Origin: Branchiostoma floridae
Taxonomy: Eukaryota; Chordata; Leptocardii; Amphioxiformes; Branchiostomatidae
Length of the DNA stretch: 64,000 nucleotides
Direction of reading: 5' to 3'
Assembly: GCF_000003815.2 (NCBI RefSeq)
Contig: NC_049981.1
Location: 10,349,476-10,413,475, forward strand
The notes beneath the pieces were generated by a model, which had not been told where the DNA came from, did no database searches, and saw nothing but the letters and a program-made list of their open reading frames with translations. A program made the translations under genes and the position numbers. Shown piece after piece: positions 48,457 to 60,740 of the stretch. Each line of letters starts with the position of its first letter. Position 1 is the first letter of the stretch.

Positions 48457-49960
48457 GTGAGTGATATTTTATGATTACACAGGTGGTAACACCTGTTTGT
48501 GTGAAATATGACATTTTCTTTACCAGGCTTTTCCTTATAATAACATGATCTATTCAATATCAAATTCTTCAAAGCGATGATTTCAAATTTTTTGGTCATA
48601 ATGGTACAGAACAAAGCTAAGCTGGATTTTCTTTTTGAACTAACATGTTCTGTTTACTTGGAAATCAAAATCAATGCTGTAAGGTGAGAGGGTTTACATA
48701 ACTGCTCATTATGTTTTGTTCAATATGTTTTTTAGCGTATCAAACAATCCATCTTTGACACGTAGCGCTTTCATGTCCCTGTCACTCATTTCCTGTCGGT
48801 GATTTTTTTTCTCGTTGGCGATGTTGCGATTTCACGGTGACTGGCTGTACAATCCCGTTTGAAGTGAACCGCCTTAGACAGCGTTACAGGCGGCAATAAA
48901 TACTAGACCAATAAAGGTGTATTTACTCAGGTCAGGTCCGACTTCCCTGACATTTCTAGGTCGTTCCCTACTATATAGACTAGCGGGGTGTGTTTGTCGT
49001 ACTTTGGGTGGGAAATTTGTTCTCTGAGTCAGCCATAAATTATACCAGGAACTGAATAACAAGCCTCACATATGCATGGTAATCAGTCAGCTGTGAGAAA
49101 TTTAAGCATGTTCACAGGTGCGAAGGAAATCCTTGGAGTCGCCTTGGATGGGATGTATTTAAAAGATTGCTCTGCCAAGCAAATCAAGGTTTATTCCTAA
49201 GGCGGTGTAAGAGTTGGGTACGTACTTACTTCTTTTAGGTATACGAAGAAAGGACAGTCTTTTTTATCATTGGTGTTATGTGTTGATTGGGCTTTGTAGT
49301 ATCACCGCACAAAATCCAATGTTTTATAATTGCATAAAGGTTGCAATTTTATGAAAGCAAGCTTTACATATGCTTGATATATCTATAGTATGCTTAAGGT
49401 ATACTTTAAGAACAGATTTCTTGTAGTGATCTGTTGTGTTTAAGGATTCATTGGAGATAGAACCCAGGTGTGTTTTGAGAGGTTTGGTCAGGGAGCTAGT
49501 AGTACTAGTACAGCCGGGATTTCGTCCCCCGTTTATCCACTTGTCCCCCGACCAAAACATCAGCTTTGACTTGGAGAGTAGTAAATGACAATATGGTTTG
49601 GTAATGAACATACGTTGCTGGGATGATTTCGAGTGTTACTGAAATATCGCTTAATTGAGTTTATCCAAAGAGTACCGCTTGCTAAAAAAAGCATTAATAC
49701 TACAAGCAGCATACTTAGATTTGAGGTACATTGGGAAACAGTATTTTAGTTTTAGTCTCATGTTATTGTTAACATATGAAGACAGACCCTTGTATTATTT
49801 TTTATCAATATTCAGCCCATTGATGGTGTGTTTCTATGGTTTATTAGGTGCTAATTTAATCACCTGTACTGGTGGCCAGAGCTGATTAATCCTAATTAAA
49901 TCCTGTACAAGCCATATGCTACAGAGAACAGGGAAAATAGTTATTGATTTCTGTCATTTA

Positions 49961-50200
49961 CCTCCATGAAAAACGGAGGTTTTGTTTGGGCCTAGTCTGT
50001 GTGTCTGCCTGTCTGTCTGTGTTTCCGGATATTTATGGTAAGCATAACTAAGGCCTGGGTGGATTGTGGTGATATTGGTATATGGGTAGGTGTTGGGAAG
50101 ACGCAGGTAAAGGTGTAGGTAAAGTTTAGATCTCCTGGCAGCTATCCATAGTACTACATCAGAGCTTCTGATCTTTGTGTCTTTAATATCCTGGAAGATC
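49961..50200 (+). repeat. Dispersed repeat family J, copy
   Basis: Starts with the small hairpin ACCTCCATGAAAAACGGAGGT, then GTCTGCCTGTCTGTCTGTG, TTTCCGGATATTTATGG, GGTATATGGGTAGGTGTTGG and CTCCTGGCAGC with TAGTACTACATCAGAGCTTC. The clearest full head of the family here. Confidence 0.7.
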
Positions 50201-50760
50201 TGTTTTTTGGAACATTACCAAGAAGCAAAGGAAGAAATTGGTCTTGGAGAACTTGTTGCCAAAACTCTTAGGCAGATGAATAATGATATATTTTTTGTAC
50301 AGAGTATTTGCCCTCCTCAATGACAATTTAATTTCTTTTACTACCTTAATGCATTTTTTCTCATAGTAACTTTGAATATACGGGAATTTAATCATTGTGG
50401 CACTTATGATTAATGTGCAGCTTATCAAAAGTTTATCTTGACACTTAATGCTAATAGGTAATATCGACTAACGGAATAAAAGTTTCCCTTTTGTGCCAGT
50501 CAGCTATACTTGAACATTATATGGGATCGTGACACTTGTGCAAAGTGCCTTTTCCATAATTCTGTACCACTTCACAATTTTATGGCTTTAATGGAAAATC
50601 GTTCAAGGGGAAGATGGAATAGACGTAGCTGCCAGGCGCTTCAGCGGGACGCCAGGAGGGATGATGGGAATTAGCACTCGGCTCATCCGTCACAAACAAC
50701 GATTCCCACGGAAGATACCAAACTCTACACCGGGGAGTCAGGCTTTTGAATCTGTCTGAA

Positions 50761-50960
50761 TACTGTAAAAAAGGAATCATTGCAGGGATTTGATTTTATG
50801 ATAGAGAGAAAATGGTGCGTTGTTAGCTCACAGTTTAAACTACCATGCAAGGTTTATTGTAATTGTAGTGTAATTGTAATTGTATTGTTTGCGTGAATAT
50901 AAGTTTGCAATGAAGAGGTGACTGAAAAGCGTGAACATAAGACCATTGCAAACATTTCCC
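50761..50960. repeat. Family F dispersed repeat
   Basis: ACTGTAAAAAAGGAATCATT, GCAGGGATTTGATTTTATGA and GAGAGAAAATGGTGCGTTG correspond to 46117-46210. The right part contains TGTAATTGTAATTGTATTG short repeats. Confidence 0.45.
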
Positions 50961-52591
50961 CATTTACCATATCAATTTTTAGTGTGAAATTTTTGGATAC
51001 ACATAGCTATTTTTATTCATTTCAATTTCATGAGTCATCTAAGTGGTTATAAATGTTTTTATCAGCCTATAACAGTTAATAGAGGCAATGGATAAAGTAG
51101 CTAAGTGGTTTATTTGTCAGTCGGTAGTTCAATTACACCCAGTAGTTCAATTACATTATGATGTAGTAGGTGGTAGGACAGGGCTGGATTGGCTGGTTAC
51201 TCTATATGAATGTGTTTGATTAAGAGTAGATAGAACAGTAGTTTGCTAAGCTAGACCATGTGAAGGTAAAAATCATGCTATATGCTTACAACTGTTACCT
51301 TCCAACTTAAGGCTTTTTTTGCCTTTTCAAAGTACATCTGTACAGTCACCTAGCAGCTTTCTTTAAACCGCAGATACAGGTTGCAGGCTTGTACATATAA
51401 AAGGAAAGTAGTCTGCTATTGTAGAACCTACTAGAGGCTAGGTTTGACAATTTCTATGTCTATCAGTTCTAATGGCATTTATCAATCCTCAAAGTTTGAA
51501 ATTGCCTCTAAAATGTGGAATGCCATGAATGATTTCTAGCCAAGTTGAACCCAATAACTTCTATTCCGCTTGGAGAAATGCCCTTAAAAGCTCTACTATT
51601 TCCACTCACTGACTTGCTTTTAACATTCCCCCAGACTCCCTCAAGTGTAAGCCACCGCTGTCTGATTTCAGCCACCCAAAACTCCCAACTCACTAACCTT
51701 GCTAAACCTAAAACTCAACCTAAAACCCGACACAAGTCCCACCGCAAGCTCTAATCAAATTCCATCCATCCTGTGGTGTTCAGGCCCTTTGGTCTTCGGA
51801 TTTTCCCCATAGTTGATCAAAGATGCTTTGGTAAATGTAAATTCTCTTGTTTCTTTCCGGATGGAATTTCACAAAGACTTGTATTCCCCAGTTGAAGCTG
51901 TGAACAGGTGCAAAGATGGAGATCTAAAGCCTCCATAATGCTACAAGCCAGAGGCATACTGGGACCTGACCCAGGAAAAGTCTCATGAATTTGTGCCCAG
52001 CTGGCTGTCATTATTCTAATGCCAAACACCTTACTGTTTGTAGCTAATGGGCTACTAACGAGGTCTGGTAAGAATGATGATCATTCTTGTCAAACAGATG
52101 CTTAAGTTTCAGAATTTCTTTGAAAAAGAAAGTTGTTAACCTTTTGTAAAGACTCTGAAAAATACCAATCAAACCAAAATTGTCCAAAATGAAATAGAGG
52201 TAGGATATATTCATAACCTCTCTAAAATTTCGCATCATATTTACCATTACCCATGTATAATTTCCAATTTTTACCCTATGTAAATGAAATTTTATGATAA
52301 ATGGTTCCTATCTATTAGTATTAGAATGTTAACTTTCCACTTTTGAGGGCAAGGCAATCAGCCAAATTCTGCCTTCATTTCAGTAATATGATATAAATTG
52401 ATTTCAACTTTTATATGATATAAATGTTAATGTTCCCCCTGAATTTTTCAATTTCAGGATTGCCAGTAGTGACGGATATCCAATTTAGCATTGTGTAAGC
52501 ACTAAGTCATAAAAATGCTAATGTGATTGTGGGTTAGGGATCATGTCACATAGGTGATCAAAAATACATTTCATACTTTCTTCATTTGTTG

Positions 52592-52810
52592 TAACGCTAG
52601 TTCACCTTTATCCGTGGGGTAACCAGTATCTGTTGCTTTCAGAAATGGGTATTCAGGGATATGAAGTCGACGGACGGTAGTTTCAAACTACAATATTTTG
52701 AACATAGTACAACCTGAAAACCACTGTCCGTCCAGTGGATATCCCTTAATATCGTGTTGGTAAACACAACGAATATAGGTTACCCTGCGGATAAAGGTGA
52801 ACTAGCGTTA
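52592..52810. mobile_element. Palindromic MITE, family A copy 7 (reference copy)
   Basis: Best-preserved member, 219 bp counting both TA ends. It starts TAACGCTAGTTCACCTTTAT and ends ATAAAGGTGAACTAGCGTTA, an inverted match across 20 bp. The arms continue inward (GGGTAACC / GGTTACCC; CGGACGGTAG / ACTGTCCGTCC), so almost the whole element is one imperfect hairpin. TA at both ends is consistent with TA target duplication. Confidence 0.9.
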
Positions 52811-53264
52811 TATTTCTTGTATTATTCACATGTTTTCAGTGGGTATTTATTGTGTGGAAAGACAATACAGATGTGAAATTTGGCCTAGTTCCATGTGTGC
52901 CAAATTTACTTGTCCATTCACTAAATGGATTAGTCTTCGAGACATGCTATTGGCCAGTTCCGCACCATGTGTAGTATCTATGGTCTGTAGCTAAAAATTG
53001 TTCTCCATTGATGTTGGATCCTCTTCCCTTTATCTTCCTGCACAGATGGACGCTATCTTCAGATAAAGCCAACAACAAGCCGCTTCGTATCTTCTGTATC
53101 AATGGGGACAGTAGAGAAGCTCTGATACAAGAGGGTGGATAAAAAACAGAGTAGGCCATTGTTTGTGTGGTCTGTTTTCTGGTGGTATAACGGTCGGTAG
53201 AAGGCCGCACTGTTTGAGAAGAGGTACGTTGTATCGGTGACAGTACAGTGTTTCGGGCGCCACG

Positions 53265-53706
53265 ATGTCGTGCTACGTGATCGTAACCTGCCGTTCTCTC
53301 CTGTGGACACTGCTGAGTATTGCCGCGGCACTCGCAAACCTAGCGGCTCTCATGACGGCGCAGTGGTTGGTGGGACAGCCGAGAAAAACGGGAGTCCCCG
53401 GCGGGAACAACATCAATTCCTCGAGACAGACTTCCCCAGAAGAGTACTACCGCCCCACGATAGGCATCTACAATAGGTGTACGTCGCTTCACTACTTCGG
53501 CGAGATTTTCCACGACTCCTGCGGACCGTACATTACCAGTTTCAGCGAGCTCCCCAGCAATTTCTGGAAAGCGACGCTGGTGTTTATGGGCATGGGAATT
53601 CTATTATTGGTTATCGTGGTGTTCACGTCGCTACTGGGGTTCTGCGTACACGCCATCGGGAAGAAGAGCATATTCAACATCTCTGGACTTCTACAGGCTA
53701 TCGCAG
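53265..53706 (+). CDS. LHFPL2: LHFPL2-like tetraspan protein, first coding exon
   Basis: Encodes residues 1-147 and the first base of Gly148. The start ATG at 53265 has A at -3 and gives MSCYVIVTCRSLLWTLLS, which matches the vertebrate LHFPL2 amino terminus closely. Seen: TM1 ~9-36 (ending TAQW), a ~65-residue extracellular loop with YRPTIGIYNRC and SCGPY motifs (Cys72, Cys86), TM2 ~102-130, then KKSIFNISGLLQAIAG at the start of TM3. The family belongs to the claudin-like four-helix membrane proteins; LHFPL2 is linked in mice to reproductive-tract development, but its molecular role is poorly known. The exon ends GCAG|GTACGT. Its 5' boundary is unclear: acceptor-like AGs end at 53200 and 53248. 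GC and CpG are higher than in the flanks. Confidence 0.93.
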
Positions 53707-55261
53707 GTACGTACTTGGGCTTCCATTCTCGTATGACAGGTGGGGAGGGGGGTAGATGGTTGGAAAAAAGCCACATAGCACTAAGAGGTACCGCAAATAA
53801 TGATTGATGCAATGCAAATCCTCTCTTGACAGAACAATTTTAGACAGTATCTGTTTCTTACTTTGAAATCACTGCAAACATGCTGGTAATTCCATTCCAT
53901 AGGGTCCAATTTTCTGCCCCCCTATCGTGCTTGTCTCAATGTCTCACTAGTCCCAATGGTCTACAAAAAAAAAAACATTGCAAAATGCTTGTTCTGTATG
54001 CTGCCTGCCTACCATTTTATTTCATTGCCAAACTTAAAACTCCAAACCTTAAAACAAACCCAAACATTTGATTTTTTGCCTACTGCAAAATTGAATCTCA
54101 GCTTAAAGGCATTTACAGCAAACCATCTTGGCGAAGGTAAAAAGTAAGTCACTTGGCGAAGGAAAAAAGTTAGTCTTGACTTGTGCCATTACATATGAAC
54201 CCCAACATGAGACCCGAGAGTAGAAATCAATAAGTAGACGGAGTCGGGAGAACGCAGGTTTCTGCAGAAAGAAGAGATTTCCCCCGAGACCCATTGCATT
54301 AATCAGTAGGGGATGGTACATGTCCAGCTGTGATTAGGTCCGACAGGTTATAATGATGGACGGGAACGTGTTGGAGTCACAACTTAGAGCTAGTCTACTC
54401 ATGGGCTGTCTGCAGATTCACACTTTTTCCAATCCCATCTTTCTCATTGTTTGGGAGTCCATGTCGTTGATTTTTGTTAAAACTGATATTTTAGAATAAG
54501 GAAAAATACATGAAGTTCAGATTTTTTATGACTAATGCCGTAGTGATGGATTGAAATTTTTGGCCCATTCCAACAAGCAAATTACAGTTCTGGGACGGAG
54601 AAATGGGTCCTGGAGACTGCCCCAGTCCACACAAATTGGATATTTTGGAGCGTCTAGATGAGAGAGTAAATAGATAGCATTTCAGAAGGTTAACAGGTCC
54701 AGACTTCTACAGTGAAGGATTGCCCCTAGCCTGGATTACTGGAAGTTTTTCTCCATCAGACTGAGAGGACGAACAAAAATCTAGGGCTGGAGAAAGCACC
54801 CCAGTGCCTAGTTCAGTTCTGTATCCATCCTGGCTTGTGATGACAGATAATTGGGAGAGGATTAACTGGATCGTAAAGTACTAAAGACCTAATTATTTTT
54901 ATTGCTCCCATATGTCTCAATCAGGCTGACTTGTTTTCAAACTGTCATTAAATGTTGCAAAACACAATAACAAGAGTATCCAGATTGATAATGCTCATGA
55001 TTCTTAGTGCCAGTGATATGTTGGAAGAAATTAATATGATCCTACATACAGAAAGTTAAGGTTATCAGCCAAATGCTCCTATTTGTTATATTACACTAAA
55101 TATGAAATTCCAGCATGGCCTCTCTGTTCCGACCCAGACATTAATCGTAATTTTTTTCATGTCCAAATTTATAGCTCAGAATTCGCAGTGACTGTTCTAG
55201 GTCAGAAATCTGGGAGTTTTCATGAGAAAAAAAATAGTTAATTTTGACAGGATATTGTGAC

Positions 55262-55445
55262 ATTGCATAATGTAATGGTAGTGTGTTGGGCTCAAAGGTT
55301 CTGTGCTAGAGTCCCCTGATATGCTCTGACGTTGTGCCCTCAGGAAAGGCACTTTCCTTACTTCAATTTTCTCCCTTCACTCGGGTGAAAATGAGTACCT
55401 AACGGCTGTTAGAGACATCCCTAAGATAGGCCATTAAGATAGAGG
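55262..55445 (+). repeat. tRNA-derived SINE-like sequence (family H)
   Basis: TAATGGTAGTGTGTTGGGCT and CAAAGGTTCTGTGCTAGAGTC resemble a degenerate tRNA head. Then GTTGTGCCCTCAGGAAAGGC, ACTTTCCTTACTTC and GGTGAAAATGAGTACCTAAC correspond to 62960-63215. Confidence 0.6.
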
Positions 55446-56003
55446 TCCTGTGAAGTAGCATGAATTTCTTACTTTTAAGACTTGTCTTTCAGAAAAAAAC
55501 ACCCCCTCTGGAGTTTAAGACTCCTTTGAAATAGAAGTTTGCACTCTCCCAATTGTGTCAGCTTGTTTTATCCCCCTGTAGGCTCCCCAGTGACTAACAT
55601 CATGGCTAAGTCTGCCCTGCCATTACCCTCTGCTATATGTTTAACAATAAGATGGCTGCTGGGATATACATTACCGTGAGATAGGGACATATATTACCCT
55701 ACAATGGTGCGTTGGGGATGAATCCCAGCCAAAATGTCTGCCCTCGCATTTACAAAAGCTGCCAGCAGGGGCAAGAGTCAGGAATATATCTTCAGATCTA
55801 TTTAGGAGGACATGATTTACATATGGCCATTTGATATGTATGGTAGTAGGCATACAATACTGTAGATATTGAAATAAAATGTATTTTTAAGTTTACAGAT
55901 TTTACCGTGACTTCTCAATGCATATTTGTCACAGTCACCAACATTGAGTTGCTAGAATCGTGTCAACCACGAACCGAAAGATACAGCAAACTCTTGATTT
56001 TGA

Positions 56004-56166
56004 TAGCCTGGTATCCAGAGAACAGCGCTCGCGGCTACGGCTCTTTCCCGGGCCGCTAGCAACATAGCCCCGTAAACCGACTTTAGCCGGCCCGGGGAGA
56101 TACGCCTCACGCAGTGAAGGCGTAAACTCCCTTAGCCGGCTAAGTTGTACTCTGATATCCAGGGTA
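56004..56166. mobile_element. GC-rich MITE with 9-bp target duplication
   Basis: A 163-bp element with imperfect inverted ends TAGCCTGGTATCCAGAG and CTCTGATATCCAGGGTA. Exact direct repeats TGATTTTGA flank it at 55995-56003 and 56167-56175. The interior is strikingly GC-rich (GGCCGCTAGC, GCCGGCCCGGGG, CTTAGCCGGCTAAG) within an AT-rich intron. The duplication length (8-9 bp) fits hAT or Mutator-type transposition. Confidence 0.8.
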
Positions 56167-58534
56167 TGATTTTGACAGCAAAATTCTGACAGCAAAATTT
56201 TTAAAGTTTACTGTAGGATAACAGAGATTCAAATCAAAACTTCCAGAGAGACACTGTCTGAGAGACGATACAATGATTAAGTCACAAAACAGGCTTTGCA
56301 ATTATAGATAGATTTGAGAGTCTCCCAGTAGACAGCTTGTCTCTGTAATGTAGACATCTGAAACGAGATCTCGTGATTTATCAGTAGATCAGTCTTCTAC
56401 ATGACATTTTCATAGGCAAGAAGGGATGGGAAAGATTACACATGTCTGTTTCTATCTATTGTCACATCTTGCAGTAGTTGCGTTGACGTGTACCTGAAAT
56501 TCTTCTAGATTTGACGGGACTTCATTTCGCCAAGGGGGAAACTGTTGTACAGTGTTTTAAATTGGGTACAGAATCACATTGTCATGAAAATGGAAAACTT
56601 TAATGTTTCTAAATATTCATTTGTCACATCTGGTGGTAGTTGGATTGAACTGTACCTTAAATTCATCTAAACTTGCGGGGACTGCATTTTGCGACAAGGG
56701 GAAACTGCTGTGCGCTGTGTTTTTAAGTTGCGTACAGAATTCAATCACGTTGTAATGAAAACAAAAAAACTTGTATGTATCTTTTGTCACATCTTGAAGT
56801 ACATTGTACTGGCATTGGCATGAACCTTAAATTTGTCTAAGTTTCCTTTTTAAATTTGTGTAATAATTGATTTTGTGGGAAGGTGGGAAACAGACGACGC
56901 ATCTATTACATATAATCAAGTCTGGCGTGTTGTAGCGCAGCTTGTTGATGAATTATTATCTAGAGATCTTATCGTAATTAACGTTAGATTTTGTGGAAAC
57001 CATTTTGACACTTGAGTGATTTCTGCATGAGACGCACTTCTGTGCTTTACTGGAAAACTTGATCAACCCTGACAGAGCATCCATTTGTGTTTCACTTGAA
57101 TGTATACCTTTGGGTTGTGGATTAGATTACCATGTTTCTTACATACCCAGCAAGGCAGTTCCACTTAGATAGCTGTCGAACCAAATTTGCTGTACAATCT
57201 TGTTGCGTACATGACATCCTTTCAATTGCATATAAGTTTATTTAAGTAAGAAGTTAAGTACGAAGTAGACGAAATATTAATACCAATCACTGTAAGAGAT
57301 CTGGAAAGAGTCAGGAAGTAGGAATCTTTTGAATGTCCCTTTTCAGAAGCTTTGAACCATTGGAATATGCTAGCTACAATGTGATGTTAGGCCATGTTGA
57401 TTCCATTATATGGATGACATCCTCTAGGAACCCCAAAACTGATACAATGGTGCAAAGAAATAATAATTTGTGGTTGAACAAATGACTGACAACACAGAAT
57501 ATGGTATACCAAACAATAGATTCTTAATTTTTGCTCTTCCCTTTCTTTTGGTTTGGTATTCTTCGACACTAGTATTCATTTTCTGATATTTCTTTTTTTG
57601 TAATTCACTAAATACATTTGCTAATTTTGCAGCAGTTTTTTTGCGATAAATAACTTATATTTTTCTTTGAAAATGGACAAAACATTATTTGATCCTGATG
57701 TCATCCATATAATATACAATCATGTACATCGAAACCTTTTATTACATGTAGTAAAGTCACTAGCCTCATAGTCACATAATTCTTTAACAAGGTGCTCCAA
57801 TTGTATTTGCCGACAGATTATTGTAGGTTTATCAGTCTTGTGAACTACCGGTATTGTGGGAAAGGCTTTAAACACTTCAAGCAGCAAAAAGATGGCTTTT
57901 ACATGGTTGGAGAGTCTTGTACATTATCTTATCTGTATATTTGTATTGTTAACGTCTGTGTTTGTGGAGGGTTTTGCCATCCTTGAGAACTTAAGCTAGG
58001 GAAGGAGCTAGCTTACTTCAAAGAGATGCCGGGCGGGTTGTATCAGCTGTTTGATTGTAGTAGAAAGTTTTGTAGTCCCTGTGTTATTTGTTCGTGCCTA
58101 TTGTATATTCCAGTGCACCAGTATTTATGCTTCTAGGATAAAATGGACGGTAGAAATATAGAAGTAACTTGGACAGTGATGTACACAAATAGGTGCAAAT
58201 TATACTTTGGATTCACTTCTAATAAGGTACTTTTAAGCTAAATGCCTGTAAATTGTAGGTTGCAGGTGGGTGTTTTGTGTGCATAATTCGTTTCAGCAAG
58301 TCTAGTGTCATTATGTAGGTGACACTCTGCACCTCTGCATTTAACTTTGACAATAATAAACTTGAAAAATGGTAGATGGATAATTAAGTATGGAATGGGT
58401 GTGAGCTACCTGGAATGTAAAATACAGTCAGGTTACTACCTCTACATAAGAACCACTTGGCCAAGATGTGGCTCTCCTCAAACATGGCACATCCATATTT
58501 TTCTATGTACTATCCATCAAAGTTAGGCACTCAT

Positions 58535-58675
58535 TTTCAATGGTGAAGTGAGGAACTTTCGGTAAAGAACCTTTCCCAAGGTCACAACGTTAGAACATCA
58601 GGAAACCCAAACCCAGAAACTCTGCACTTCAATCCAAACATTTTACCCATTACACTATGCAGCTTTATTTGCAAT
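58535..58675 (-). repeat. tRNA-derived SINE-like sequence (family H), minus strand
   Basis: The minus strand reads GTGTAATGGGTAAAATGTTT, then GAAGTGCAGAGTTTCTGGGT, GTTGTGACCTTGGGAAAGGT and AAAATGAGTGCC, parallel to 55262-55445. Confidence 0.5.
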
Positions 58676-59109
58676 GCCATAGAGAAAAAAATATATCATA
58701 GGCAGACATGTCAAAGTCCTAGGTTGGTAATATGCTCACATACCACCTGTAGGAACCTATGATGGAATAGGTGAGAAGTAGTCGCCTTTAAAGACCTTAT
58801 CCATGTGAATAATGGAGGAAACAAAGTTGGTCATTTCAGTGTGAAATGTGGACAGCATATCTCACTGATGCGCTGGTGGCTGGTGGAAAGCTGGTGTAAA
58901 AAGGCATATTAGTCATTTTCAGGAAATGTTTCTGTCAGTGGAACATAAAACTGTTGCCCTGTAGTGTTCAAATCTGTGATTATCTCACAGGAAAAAAAAG
59001 CAATTTTCTGTTAAGGCCTAGGAAAAAATGTTTTGTTGAACTGTACTGGATCACAGAAGCTGAGATCTGAAAAAAAAACATGAAAGAAAATCCCTTCCTA
59101 CCAAACCTG

Positions 59110-59290
59110 ATTTTTGCCTCCATGAAAAATGGAGGTATAGTTTTTGGTGCTTCTGTCTGTGTCTGTGTCTGTCTGTTTGTGTTTCTGGATATTTGTGGCC
59201 AGTATAACCCTAGAACCTCTGGATATATTACAATGATATTTAGTATGTTTTGCAAGACAGTGACTGGAAAAATCACTGACTAATTTTGAA
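59110..59290 (+). repeat. Dispersed repeat family J, copy next to a splice acceptor
   Basis: Begins TGCCTCCATGAAAAATGGAG, followed by CTGTCTGTGTCTGTGTCTG, TTTCTGGATATTTGTGGCC and AACCCTAGAACCTCTGGATA. It ends ~40 bp before the acceptor of the last LHFPL2 exon, so the branch-point region may lie in or beside the repeat. Confidence 0.7.
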
Positions 59291-59331
59291 AACCCAGTTT
59301 GTGATGTTCAGTTTTGGTCTACATTCTACAG

Positions 59332-59588
59332 GCCTGTTCCTGATCATCGCACTAGTGCTGTACCCGGCTGGCTGGGGCACGGACCGCGTACAAGACCTCT
59401 GCGGCTACCGCGCCAGCCCGTACTACATCAACGAGTGCACACTGGGCTGGGCCTTCTACTGCGCCGTGGGCGGAACCCTTCTCTCGTTCGTGTGCGCCAT
59501 TCTCTCGGTCCAGGCGGACATCGCGACATCCAGCGATAAAGTAGAGGACGAGATCCTAGAGGGGAAAAATCTCATCTGCCTATTGTAG
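59332..59588 (+). CDS. LHFPL2: LHFPL2-like tetraspan protein, last coding exon
   Basis: Acceptor CATTCTACAG|GCC. Completes Gly148 and encodes residues 149-232 to TAG at 59586-59588. Seen: the rest of TM3 with [15 protein letters not shown], extracellular loop 2 with Cys171 and Cys183, TM4 ~185-209 ([18 protein letters not shown]), and a short cytoplasmic tail with [12 protein letters not shown] and the terminal [27 protein letters not shown] and the EGKNLICLL tail are shared with vertebrate LHFPL2, separating it from other LHFPL paralogues. Joined length is 232 residues against 228 in human. The join preserves frame: 442 + 257 = 699 bases. Confidence 0.93.
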
Positions 59589-60582
59589 AAAGTAGTAGAG
59601 AGGGAGCAACCCAAGTCATGCAAATTTGGTTGGTTGGCTGTTAGTTGGTTATTTGGTTGGTGTGTCATTTAGTTGATAAATCAGATTCAAACTCCTCCAT
59701 AAAATGGATTTTATGCAGATGAATGGAAGAAAGATATGCAAATTAATCCAGGAAAGATAGCCAAATAATCAAATTTGCATAGCCTGGGTCAAGAAAGACT
59801 ACAGTTGTGAAATGATTTGAAATCTCAACAACCAGGAAAAGAACAGTTATAGAAACCTGACTTTGAAAAGAGTGCCATAATGCATAACTGTAAGCGATCA
59901 AGGTATGAAAAATTTAGCCACATGTAACAAAAAAGGAATTGTTTTGTAAGAAAAGCATGCAGTTATACTCAAGTTAAAAGAACAAAAAACTATTTCAATG
60001 TTATTCAGTCAAAGTGTGTAAGCTAAGAGCAGATGTATATGTTTTGTGTGCCAGTGTTAGTATGGTGTGGTACATGTAGGTATGGAATTGTGATTATAAT
60101 TTTGTAAATACCTTTCAATGTCTTGTATATTATATGCATAAATGGTGAAGTGTTCACTTTTTTACCTGTCCAAAGCTACTGTTATTAAGGGAGCAATGCA
60201 ATTGTCATGAATGCCTTGTAATGTTTTAACTGCTTGTTTCATTTATGTTTCTTTGTAGTGCATATTGATTTTTCAACAATATACATTGTAATACTACAGA
60301 TGTGTATAGGAGTGCTGTAGTGAACAACATAGTGAACAACAATGTGCATTTTAGCATTCTGTATCCAAGGTGAATTTTTTATCTTATGAAAAGCAACTAA
60401 AGAAAATAAGAAAAATATCAGTGAAAGCACTCCTTGCATTACTACATGGTAGATATATGTTGAAGACAAAACAGTGCCAAAAAGAAATATAGAAATTGTA
60501 AAGAGTGTTTTATACAAGAATGGCAACATTTTCTGGTAAATACATAATGTTAACTTTTACATGTTCTAAGCCAAACAAACTA

Positions 60583-60740
60583 CTGCTGTTTATTCTTATG
60601 TAAACACATCCATATAATGTGACCAGCCCCTCCAGCTCTGTCCTACCACTTGCCACATGATGTGATCAAACACCACAAGAGAGGAAGGAAGAAACAGAGC
60701 AATAACAATATGTTTTCATATTGTGATGGTAAGCATAAAC
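60583..60740. repeat. Dispersed repeat, family B copy 3
   Basis: CTGTTTATTCTTATG, then GACCAGCCCCTCCAGCTCTG and CCTACCACTTGCC, ATGATGTGATCAAACACCAC and GGAAGAAACAGAGC. Shorter than copies 1 and 4; the middle with CCAGGTCATTGACC is deleted. Confidence 0.7.

Larger units (their letters stand above)
29160..53200 (+). other. Presumed intron 3 (24 kb)
   Basis: No convincing coding exon. Contains palindromic MITE copies A4-A7, the foldback element 35779-36379, a minisatellite, family E/F repeats, SINE-like fragments, a ~185-bp tandem repeat and a second promoter-like block at ~48.0-48.46 kb. A C-run lies near 43328-43345. The stretches 30250-33000, 39600-40890, 41020-43380 and 51000-52580 show nothing I can name. 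Confidence 0.35.
53707..59331 (+). other. Intron between the two coding exons
   Basis: Phase-1 intron of 5625 bp, GTACGT...TCTACAG. Contains a degenerate family E piece (~54000-54120), SINE-like fragments, the GC-rich MITE at 56004-56166 and a family J copy just before the acceptor. The stretches 54130-55260 and 56180-58530 show nothing I can name. Confidence 0.9.

Noticed and set aside
53492-53812. Antisense open frame within the first LHFPL2 coding exon
   Set aside because: Shadow of the true plus-strand coding frame.
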